Part shown: positions 33,693 through 41,342 of the stretch, one piece after another | Layout: every line of letters begins with the position of its first letter | Numbering within the stretch: the first letter of the stretch is position 1 | Source: Lachnospiraceae bacterium | Lineage (GTDB): Bacteria; Bacillota; Clostridia; Lachnospirales; Lachnospiraceae | Reading direction: 5' to 3' | NCBI GenBank assembly: GCA_017465095.1 | Contig: JAFTWX010000090.1 | Span: forward strand, 1 to 53,493 | Length of the DNA stretch: 53,493 bases | Made by a program: the position numbers and the translations under genes | The notes under the pieces: generated by a model | The model's database searches: none | What the model was told of the DNA's origin: nothing | Seen by the model: only the letters and a program-made list of their open reading frames with translations

Positions 33693-36347
33693 TTAACTTA
33701 ACTGCTCTGCCAAAACTTCAGCCGCTTTTGCCACTGCATCCGGAATTCCCGCCGGATTCTTTCCGCCGGCCTGCGCCATGTTCGGACGACCGCCGCCGCC
33801 ACCGCCGACAAGTCCCGCAATCCCCTTAATCAGGTTTCCTGCGTGTGCACCTTTGCCCATTGCCGCATCGGTTGCCATAGCAATCAGATTTACCTTGCCG
33901 TATTTTTCGGAAGCAAGTACCACCACGCCGTCACCGAGCTTTTCTTTGAGCTGTTCACCCAGGTCACGGAGTCCGTTCATATCCACTCCTGCCACACTTG
34001 TCGCAAGAAGTTTTACGCCGGAAACTTCCTTCACCCGGTCCATAACATCGCCGAGGGCATCTTTTGCCGCTTTGCTCTTCAATGATTCATTTTCTGAAGA
34101 AAGCGCCTTGATTTCCGCCTGCATATGCGTAATCTTATCTACAAGCGTCGCCGGAGTTGCCTTTGCCGCCGCTACCGCTTTTGCAAGATTCTCCTCCATT
34201 GCCTTGTAATAATCCATGACATTGGCACCCGTAAGTGCTTCGATTCTTCTCACGCCTGCAGAAACACCGCTCTCCGAAAGAATCTTGAAGAACGAAATAT
34301 CTCCGGTATTCTTTACATGAGTACCTCCGCAGAGCTCTGCAGAGAAATCACCCATAGATACCACGCGAACCGTGTCGCCGTATTTTTCACCGAACAATGC
34401 CATTGCACCTTTGTTTCTGGCCTCTTCGATGCTCATCTCCTGCGTTACTACCGCAATATTCTCAGCAATCTTTTCGTTTACAATCTGCTCTACTTTGGAA
34501 ATTTCTTCCGCTGTCATCGCCTGTGAATAGTTAAAGTCAAAACGGGTTCTTCCGTTGTCCTGATAAGATCCCTTCTGCTCTACACTGTCACCGAGAACAA
34601 TCTTTAATGCCTTCTGGAGCAAATGTGTTGCAGAGTGGTTTTTACATGTATTGCTACGGTTCACGGTATCCACCATAAGGTTTGCCGCTTCGCCGACACT
34701 GATTTCACCCTCTGTCACTTTACCCACATGACCGATACGGTCACCGGCAAGTTTTACCGTTTCAATTACCTCAAACGCACCTTTTGCAGTACGAATCACA
34801 CCGATATCACCTTTCTGACCACCCATAGTTGCATAGAACGGTGTTTTTGCTGTGATAACCGTACCCTCGCATCCGGCTGTAAGTACATCCGTCTTTTCTG
34901 TCGCAGATGCCACGGCAAGCACTTCACTCTCGAATGTGAGATTATCATATCCTACAAACTCGCTGACAACAGCAGCATCCAAATCTTCAAACAGGTCTGC
35001 TCCCGCTGTTAATTTTGCGGAGAAGTTCTGATGATCTCTTGCCTTCTGTTTCTGTTCTTCCATAGCAGCGGAAAATCCGGCTTCATCTACTTTCAAGCCT
35101 TCTTCCTCTGCCAGCTCCACAGTAAGCTCAAGCGGGAATCCGAACGTATCATACAGATAGAATGCAGATTTTCCGTCGATTTCTGTCTCTTTCTGCGCTC
35201 TCTTCGTTTCAAGAATCTTGTGAAACTCTTTCATTCCGTTTTCAAGTGTGCTCTCAAAACGGGCAATCTCTTTCTGTAATTCAGAAAGAATGTATTCTCT
35301 GTTTTTCACCAAAAGCGGATAGCTTTTGTTGTAAATGTCATCGATATAAATACTTGCAATCTTGATTAAATCTTCTGTTGCAAGTTTCAACGTACGTCCG
35401 TGTCTCACGCCGCGGCGAACCAGTCGGCGAAGCACGTAACCTGCACCTGCATTGGACGGAAGAAGCTTTGCTTCATCTCCGATGAGCATAACACTCGTAC
35501 GCATATGATCGGCAAGAATACGCATAGAACGTGTCATTTTCTCGTCCTGATCATATTTCATGCCTGATTTCTGCTCGATATACGCAATAACCGGAGCAAA
35601 GAGATCAATCTGGTATACATCTCTGCTGCCGTTCAGGAACGCAAGAATACGTTCAAGTCCCCAACCGGTATCTACGTTTTTCTTTGCAAGCGGTGTCAAA
35701 TGACCGTCCTGATGCTTTTCATACTGCATGAACACATCATTACCAAGCTCTGTATATTTACCGCAGGAACATCCCGGTCCGCAGTTCGGTCCGCAATCCG
35801 GTCTGTCTGCAACATAAAACATTTCGCTGTCAGGTCCGCAAGGGCCGTACTCCAGTCCCCACCAGTTATCCTCTGCCGGAAGATAGTAAATATTCTCTTT
35901 CTTAAATCCGGATTCAATACGGTACTGTGCACCTTCCTCATCGCGAGGCGCATTCTCATCGCCGGCAAATACCGTTGCAGCCAAGTGATCTGCATCAAAT
36001 CCGAACACTTCTGTCAAAAGTTCATAACTCCACTGGCAACGCTCTTTTTTGAAATAGTCGCCGAGACTCCAGCTACCCATCATCTCAAAGAAGGTAACAT
36101 GGCTCTTGTCTCCTACGGAATCGATATCGTTGGTACGCACACAGCCCTGCACATTGCAAAGTCTTGTGCCCATCGGATGCTTCTGTCCGAGCAGATACGG
36201 CATAAGAGGCTGCATACCTGCTACATTGAACATAACGCCGGTAGAACCGTCGGAAACGAGGGATACCGCTCCTACATCTACATGTCCGCGTTCTATATAA
36301 AACTGTTTCCATGTATTTCTTAACTCATCTGAAGTGAATTGTCTCAT
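33693..36347 (-). CDS. alaS: Alanyl-tRNA synthetase
   Basis: AlaRS charges tRNA-Ala and edits mischarged Ser and Gly. The 884-residue protein has the class II catalytic core (NVAGMQPLMPYLLGQ near residue 41, THVTFFEMMG-like SHVTFFEMMGSWSLGDYF near residue 82), the editing domain with NHSATHLLQKAL near residue 568 (HxxxH) and ELCGGTHVKNTG near residue 670 (CxxxH), and the C-Ala domain ending in GGGGGGRPNMAQAGG. All domains are present. It begins 18 bases after glyS. There is no room for a T-box leader. Confidence 0.96.
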   Translation of the reverse strand: MRQFTSDELRNTWKQFYIERGHVDVGAVSLVSDGSTGVMFNVAGMQPLMPYLLGQKHPMGTRLCNVQGCVRTNDIDSVGDKSHVTFFEMMGSWSLGDYFKKERCQWSYELLTEVFGFDADHLAATVFAGDENAPRDEEGAQYRIESGFKKENIYYLPAEDNWWGLEYGPCGPDSEMFYVADRPDCGPNCGPGCSCGKYTELGNDVFMQYEKHQDGHLTPLAKKNVDTGWGLERILAFLNGSRDVYQIDLFAPVIAYIEQKSGMKYDQDEKMTRSMRILADHMRTSVMLIGDEAKLLPSNAGAGYVLRRLVRRGVRHGRTLKLATEDLIKIASIYIDDIYNKSYPLLVKNREYILSELQKEIARFESTLENGMKEFHKILETKRAQKETEIDGKSAFYLYDTFGFPLELTVELAEEEGLKVDEAGFSAAMEEQKQKARDHQNFSAKLTAGADLFEDLDAAVVSEFVGYDNLTFESEVLAVASATEKTDVLTAGCEGTVITAKTPFYATMGGQKGDIGVIRTAKGAFEVIETVKLAGDRIGHVGKVTEGEISVGEAANLMVDTVNRSNTCKNHSATHLLQKALKIVLGDSVEQKGSYQDNGRTRFDFNYSQAMTAEEISKVEQIVNEKIAENIAVVTQEMSIEEARNKGAMALFGEKYGDTVRVVSMGDFSAELCGGTHVKNTGDISFFKILSESGVSAGVRRIEALTGANVMDYYKAMEENLAKAVAAAKATPATLVDKITHMQAEIKALSSENESLKSKAAKDALGDVMDRVKEVSGVKLLATSVAGVDMNGLRDLGEQLKEKLGDGVVVLASEKYGKVNLIAMATDAAMGKGAHAGNLIKGIAGLVGGGGGGRPNMAQAGGKNPAGIPDAVAKAAEVLAEQLS

Positions 36348-36365
36348 CTCAACCCTTCTCCTTGC

Positions 36366-37763
36366 TTAAAATGTAAATTTATCTGCAAAATATGCATCAA
36401 GATCGGCAATTGCCACACGCTCCTGCTCCATGGAATCACGGAAACGAACGGTTACGCAGCCGTCTGTCTCAGACTCAAAGTCGTATGTGATACAGAACGG
36501 TGTTCCGATTTCGTCCTGACGACGATATCTCTTACCGATATTTCCTCTGTCATCAAATTCACAATTGTATTTTTTGCAAAGCTCTGTGTAAATCTTCTCT
36601 GCGCCTTCATTTAACTTTTTAGAAAGCGGAAGCACACCGATTTTCACAGGTGCAAGAGCCGGATGGAAATGAAGGACAGTTCTCATATCCGGTTTTTCTT
36701 CGGTTCCGATATTTTCCTCATCATAAGCTGCGCAAAGGAATGCAAGAACCACGCGGTCTGCTCCGAGAGACGGCTCAACAACATAAGGAACATATTTTTC
36801 ACCTGTCGTGTCATCAAAGTATGTCATATCCTGTCCGGATGTCTCCTGATGCTGAGTCAGGTCATAATCGGTTCTGTCAGCGATACCCCAAAGTTCACCC
36901 CAGCCGAACGGGAACAGGAACTCGATATCGGTTGTACCTTTGCTGTAGAAGCAAAGTTCTTCCGGATCATGGTCACGAAGTCTCATCTCATCCTCTTTGA
37001 TACCGAGGGAAAGAAGCCAGTCACGGCAGAAGCCTCTCCAGTACTGGAACCACTCCATATCTGTACCCGGCTGGCAGAAGAACTCAAGCTCCATCTGCTC
37101 AAACTCTCTTGTACGGAATGTAAAGTTACCCGGTGTAATCTCATTACGGAAGGATTTACCGATCTGCGCGATACCGAACGGTAATTTTTTACGGGATGTT
37201 CTCTGTACATTTTTAAAGTTTACAAAGATACCCTGTGCTGTTTCCGGACGAAGGTATACGGTATTTTTCGCATCTTCCGTTACACCCTGGAATGTTTTGA
37301 ACATCAGGTTAAACTGACGGATATCCGTAAAATTGTGTTTACCGCAAGTCGGACAAGGAATGTTGTTGTCCTCCACATAAGCTTTCATCTCTTCATGGCT
37401 GTATGCATCGATCGGCTTATCGAGAGAAAGTCCCTTCTCCGCCACATAATCTTCAATCAATTTATCCGCACGAAATCTCTCGTGACATTCTTTACAGTCC
37501 ATAAGCGGATCTGCAAATCCTTTTAAATGTCCGCTGGCTACCCATGTCTGCGGATTCATAAGAATCGCACAGTCCACACCTACGTTGTACGGATTTTCCA
37601 TAACGAACTTCTGCCACCATGCTTTTTTTACATTATTTTTTAATTCCACACCGAGGTTACCGTAATCCCATGTATTGGCGAGTCCGCCGTAAATTTCGGA
37701 ACCCGGATATACAAAACCTCTGTTTTTTGCAAGTGCTACAATTTTCTCAAATGATTTTTCCAT
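36366..37763 (-). CDS. glyS: Glycyl-tRNA synthetase, single-chain class IIA type
   Basis: This 465-residue enzyme charges tRNA-Gly. It is the homodimeric alpha2 type rather than the alpha2-beta2 type of many bacteria. Landmarks are [21 protein letters not shown] near residue 14 (YPGSEIYGG), [16 protein letters not shown] near residue 75, [17 protein letters not shown] near residue 172 (motif 2 region), and [14 protein letters not shown] near residue 345 (motif 3). A zinc-type pair (CKECHER and CPTCGKH) interrupts the core. It lies 47 bases after the small lipoprotein gene; GAGGA precedes the ATG. Confidence 0.95.
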   Translation of the reverse strand: MEKSFEKIVALAKNRGFVYPGSEIYGGLANTWDYGNLGVELKNNVKKAWWQKFVMENPYNVGVDCAILMNPQTWVASGHLKGFADPLMDCKECHERFRADKLIEDYVAEKGLSLDKPIDAYSHEEMKAYVEDNNIPCPTCGKHNFTDIRQFNLMFKTFQGVTEDAKNTVYLRPETAQGIFVNFKNVQRTSRKKLPFGIAQIGKSFRNEITPGNFTFRTREFEQMELEFFCQPGTDMEWFQYWRGFCRDWLLSLGIKEDEMRLRDHDPEELCFYSKGTTDIEFLFPFGWGELWGIADRTDYDLTQHQETSGQDMTYFDDTTGEKYVPYVVEPSLGADRVVLAFLCAAYDEENIGTEEKPDMRTVLHFHPALAPVKIGVLPLSKKLNEGAEKIYTELCKKYNCEFDDRGNIGKRYRRQDEIGTPFCITYDFESETDGCVTVRFRDSMEQERVAIADLDAYFADKFTF

Positions 37764-37810
37764 GTTTTTATCCTCACTGTTCTATTTAGTTCGTTTTATA
37801 TAAACACATT

Positions 37811-38401
37811 CTATTCATAAAGAATAAATGCTTTCTGTCCGTCGTTTAAATTGACTGCTCTGCTTTCTTCCACCAAGGAAACACCGTCACTGGTATATGC
37901 AATCTTGCCCGGCACAATGACCTGCTGTGCCTCTTCCAGAATAACAATATGCATATCGCCTTTTTCCAGAACGTCCTTCGCAGAAAGCACAATACCTTCC
38001 TGGCTTACATCCCGCATGGAAGTAAACTCATACCCGGCGCCGTAAGCCTCCGCCACGGTTCCCCAGAAAAGTTCTTTTTCGTTGAAGGCTTTGTAATCCG
38101 CGCTGCTCTTAAATTCCATCTCGACATAAATCACTTTTTCATCGGTCAGTTCCACATCTCCCAGCTCCACTGCATCCTCAGAACCTGCTTTTGCATTGTA
38201 CTGTGATATTTCTGTCTGTATATCTGTCTTTAATTCTTCTATGTCATAATACGGCTGCGAGAAATCTTCCACAATCGTTTCCGTCACTTCTCCGTTTTTA
38301 TCAAACGCAACGGTGTTCGTATCTACTTTACTTCCCAGTCCGCATGCACAGATGAAAGAAGCCATGCACCCTAACAAGAGTACTGTTCTCAATTTTCTCA
38401 T
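37811..38401 (-). CDS. Small lipoprotein of unknown function
   Basis: This 196-residue protein has a lipoprotein signal (residues 1-21, ending FICAC-GL), so it is anchored outside the membrane. The mature part is acidic and has no domain I recognise; similar small lipoproteins are frequent in Lachnospiraceae. Start at 38401 follows AGGAGGT with six bases spacing. It is set between recO and glyS in the same direction, 44 bases after recO. Confidence 0.75.
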   Translation of the reverse strand: MRKLRTVLLLGCMASFICACGLGSKVDTNTVAFDKNGEVTETIVEDFSQPYYDIEELKTDIQTEISQYNAKAGSEDAVELGDVELTDEKVIYVEMEFKSSADYKAFNEKELFWGTVAEAYGAGYEFTSMRDVSQEGIVLSAKDVLEKGDMHIVILEEAQQVIVPGKIAYTSDGVSLVEESRAVNLNDGQKAFILYE

Positions 38402-38445
38402 ATTTTTACCTCCTGCATACCGCATTATATTATACTAGCGAAAAG

Positions 38446-39105
38446 CTAGTTTTTCAACCTGCAATTTTTCAGTATGTCGAGACTTTTGAAATTGTGCCCG
38501 ATATATTTTTTGCGATAATGGGCACATTCCCGCTCCAACTGGCGGAGCACTTCCTCCGAAACGGTAAAGGTGTACAACTTTTCAATCGGTGCATTTTGCA
38601 CATATGATATGGCATATGCGGTGGATTCCATCATTTCATGTCCTTCGATTACGCCGGGAAATTCTCCGTTGACCGCAAGGGCTTTCATCTCAAATATGTA
38701 CTGCACAAGTTCGTTGGGAATCGCATCTTTTTCCAGTGCTTTCAATGATGCATACAAAAGCTTCAGCATCTCTTTTTCATCGTTATTTTCCCGCGTATAA
38801 TAGTCCGCTACATCGGTAAAATACATACCGTAAAATGCGCCCTCAAAATCCTCCCGAAGACCTTCAAAATACTGTTCAATCCTCACATCGGAAAGATTGT
38901 ATGCACTCTTCCCCTCGTAAAGCCGGAAGGTCCCGTAGCAAAACGGATTGGTCGCCGCCATAAACCGGCTCCCCTGACGCTTTGCGCCCCTTGCAAAGGC
39001 CGACACCTTTCCTCTCTCTTTGGTCAGAATCGTGATTCTTTTGTCCGTTTCCAAAACAGGGACGGCTTTTAAAACCATCCCTGTCACTTCAATAAAATCC
39101 TGCAT
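38446..39105 (-). CDS. recO: DNA repair protein RecO
   Basis: RecO loads RecA at gaps in the RecFOR pathway. The 219-residue protein has the N-terminal OB fold (VTGMVLKAVPVLETDKRITILT near residue 7, landmark residues GMVLKAVP and DKRITILT), GKVSAFARGAKRQGSRFM near residue 34 and the helical C-terminal domain. It lacks the four-Cys zinc finger found in some RecO proteins, and is slightly short for the family (about 240). Start at 39105 follows GGGTGG with six bases spacing; the longer frame to 39228 runs over the small upstream gene. It overlaps that gene by 17 bases. Confidence 0.9.
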   Translation of the reverse strand: MQDFIEVTGMVLKAVPVLETDKRITILTKERGKVSAFARGAKRQGSRFMAATNPFCYGTFRLYEGKSAYNLSDVRIEQYFEGLREDFEGAFYGMYFTDVADYYTRENNDEKEMLKLLYASLKALEKDAIPNELVQYIFEMKALAVNGEFPGVIEGHEMMESTAYAISYVQNAPIEKLYTFTVSEEVLRQLERECAHYRKKYIGHNFKSLDILKNCRLKN

Positions 39106-39271
39106 TATGTTCCACCCTGTCGCCAAAACCGCCGGACTCTTTTTCTGCCGTCCGGGGCTTTGCTCCCTGCGAAAAATATGATGTTTCATCCTGCTCTTTT
39201 TGTTTAAACGCAAGATAATCCGCAACACTTCCGCTCGTCATAAATCTCTCCCAGCACACATCCTTTTCCAT
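39089..39271 (-). CDS. YqzL-like small protein
   Basis: This 60-residue protein begins MEKDVCWERFMTSGSVADYL and continues AFKQKEQ. The pattern W-x2-F-x2-(S/T)G-x4-YL-x-(Y/F)K matches the YqzL family, a small protein of unknown function encoded between era and recO in Bacillus, the same place as here. The start at 39271 follows GGGTGG with six bases spacing; in-frame ATGs at 39277 and 39292 are possible. The C-terminal half is not conserved in Bacillus YqzL. It overlaps recO by 17 bases. Confidence 0.7.
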   Translation of the reverse strand: MEKDVCWERFMTSGSVADYLAFKQKEQDETSYFSQGAKPRTAEKESGGFGDRVEHNAGFY

Positions 39272-39361
39272 GGTCATCCACCCGCTTTCCATATCTTTTG
39301 AACCTGAAATTATGGTCTGCTTTTTGACCTGAAAATATGTGTACCAGTTTATTCCTAATTT

Positions 39362-40267
39362 TTATTTTGTGATATCTTTCGGATTGTACCCAAAATTCTT
39401 CAACAGAAAATCGCTGTCACGCCAGTCCTTTTTCACTTTTATCCAAAGTTTCAAATTGACATGATATTCCAGCAATTCCTCAATCTCACGGCGGGCCCTG
39501 CTTCCGATTTTCTTGAGCATACTTCCGCCTTTTCCGATGATGATACCTTTGTGGGAATCTCTCTCGCAGACAATCGTCGCCTCAATATCCACCACATGCT
39601 CTCTGTATTTCATGCTCTCGATGGAAACTGCGACTCCGTGAGGAATTTCCTCATCCAGACAGCGGAGCGCCTGCTCTCTTATCAGCTCAGCCACAATCTG
39701 GCGCTGCGGCTGATCGGTAATCGTATCCTCATCATAAAACATCGGTCCGTAAGGAAGGTATTTGAAAATCGTCTGTATCAAATCTTCCTCGTTATCACCC
39801 TTGAGCGCCGATACCGGAACAATCTCCTGAAAATCAAACACTTGCCTGTATGTGTCGATAAATTCCAGGATCTGTTCTTTTTTGACCGTGTCAATCTTGT
39901 TAATCACAAGGATAACCGGTGTTTTCACTTTTTTCAGCTGTTCAATAATATGGCGTTCTCCCGCCCCGATGAAATTGGACGGCTCCACCAGCCAGAGGAT
40001 AACATCCACTTCTTTCAGCGTATGCATGGCTGCACTCACCATATAATCGCCGAGTTTATTTTTGGACTTGTGAATACCCGGGGTGTCGAGGAACACAATC
40101 TGTCCCTCGTCACAGGTATACACCGTCTGAATTTTATTTCTTGTCGTCTGCGGTTTATTTGATGTAATCGCTATTTTCTGTCCGATCAGCCGGTTCATCA
40201 GCGTTGACTTCCCCACGTTCGGTCTTCCGATCAGCGTCACAAACCCCGTTTTCTTTTCTTTCTGCAT
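39362..40267 (-). CDS. era: GTPase Era
   Basis: Era is an essential GTPase that matures 16S rRNA and the 30S subunit. The 301-residue protein has G1 GRPNVGKST near residue 14, G3 DTPGIHKSK near residue 60, G4 NKID near residue 121 and a C-terminal KH domain with IIIGKGGSMLKKIG near residue 237. AAAGGA precedes the ATG inside the overlapping upstream gene. The first 113 bases of era also encode, in another frame, the tail of the DUF4349 lipoprotein. Confidence 0.96.
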   Translation of the reverse strand: MQKEKKTGFVTLIGRPNVGKSTLMNRLIGQKIAITSNKPQTTRNKIQTVYTCDEGQIVFLDTPGIHKSKNKLGDYMVSAAMHTLKEVDVILWLVEPSNFIGAGERHIIEQLKKVKTPVILVINKIDTVKKEQILEFIDTYRQVFDFQEIVPVSALKGDNEEDLIQTIFKYLPYGPMFYDEDTITDQPQRQIVAELIREQALRCLDEEIPHGVAVSIESMKYREHVVDIEATIVCERDSHKGIIIGKGGSMLKKIGSRARREIEELLEYHVNLKLWIKVKKDWRDSDFLLKNFGYNPKDITK

Positions 40268-41273
40268 GCTTCTTTTCCTTTTTCTGTTTCGAACGTCTCA
40301 CAATCTTACGAATCACAAGCACAATGATTGTGATAATCAGTGCCCATATCATAAGATAAGGCAAAGAGACAACAAAATCAATGGCAAATTCCTTCAAATC
40401 ATAGATGATATTCTCGATACTGTTGACAAATCCTTCGGTCATGCGCTCCCAGTCAGACTTCACTTCCGGCTCCACCGGTGTATAAATCTTCACTTCCTGC
40501 ACGCTGATGCTGATTGTCGCAAAGTCTACCAGATTGTCATATGTACGAAGCTGGGATTCCAGCCCCTGAATCTCATATCTGACACTGGTCAGTCTGCTCT
40601 CCAGCGCCACGATGGTGTCGATATCCTCCGCCTGTTCCAAAAGAGCCATCAGGCGCTCATACTCTACTTCATAAGCCTCCTTGCGGCTCTTTGTATCCAC
40701 ATAGGAAAGTGTTACATCCGTTGCACTTTCATTTTTTCTTGTAATATTGGCATGTTCGGAAACAGCTCCCACAAGAGCATCCAGCTTATCTACCGGAACT
40801 CTCACGATATATTCCGCATTGCGAAGCGAATCATACTCATAGCTTCCGCCGTACACATCGCTGGATTCCATATAGCCGCCCAGCTCCGTAACCTTATCCT
40901 CGATAAACTTCGTAAGTTCCGGAAAATTCTGCGTCTCCGCACTGAGATTGACACGGCGGATCAGTTTCCGGTTGGAAGCCACGGTATTGCCCAGCTCTTC
41001 TCCGCCTGTCCCTGCACTTCCGTCCGCCATCTCCTCCGGAGCAGCTTCCTCGACTGCCTCTTCCTCCATCGGCTCCTCTGCATAATCTTCCGTCACCGCA
41101 CTCGAATAGAGACCGTTTTCCCAAGAATCACTGTAGTTATACTGCTCCGTCGCCACTGAATCTGTAGCCGCCGCAGACTTAGATCTCTCCGAAGAACCGC
41201 ATCCGGTCAGCATCACTCCGAGCAGAGCGAGCGTAAGTAACCACACCGTTAATCTTTTGCATTGTTTTTTCAT
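40155..41273 (-). CDS. DUF4349 lipoprotein with C-terminal membrane helix
   Basis: This 372-residue protein has a lipoprotein signal (LLGVMLTGC-GS near residue 25), an acidic low-complexity stretch (about 45-95), the DUF4349 domain with VRVPVDKLDALVGAV near residue 155 and coiled-coil segments (about 180-235), then a membrane helix near residue 295 (LPYLMIWALIITIIVLVI) and a basic, then acidic, cytoplasmic tail. The final 37 codons are read inside era in another frame, which is unusually long. The function of DUF4349 proteins is not established; they are found widely in membrane-associated bacterial proteins. It starts 70 bases after the M16 peptidase. Confidence 0.85.
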   Translation of the reverse strand: MKKQCKRLTVWLLTLALLGVMLTGCGSSERSKSAAATDSVATEQYNYSDSWENGLYSSAVTEDYAEEPMEEEAVEEAAPEEMADGSAGTGGEELGNTVASNRKLIRRVNLSAETQNFPELTKFIEDKVTELGGYMESSDVYGGSYEYDSLRNAEYIVRVPVDKLDALVGAVSEHANITRKNESATDVTLSYVDTKSRKEAYEVEYERLMALLEQAEDIDTIVALESRLTSVRYEIQGLESQLRTYDNLVDFATISISVQEVKIYTPVEPEVKSDWERMTEGFVNSIENIIYDLKEFAIDFVVSLPYLMIWALIITIIVLVIRKIVRRSKQKKEKKHAERKENGVCDADRKTERGEVNADEPADRTENSDYIK

Positions 41274-41342
41274 AATAAAACCCCCTTGAAAATGTGTTGT
41301 AATAAAAATACGTTTCTTCTTTTCCCCATTTTTGGTAATTAT

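Noticed and set aside
36348..37810. T-box leader upstream of glyS or alaS
   Set aside because: The gaps are 47 and 18 bases, too short for a T-box, and no specifier/antiterminator pattern is seen.
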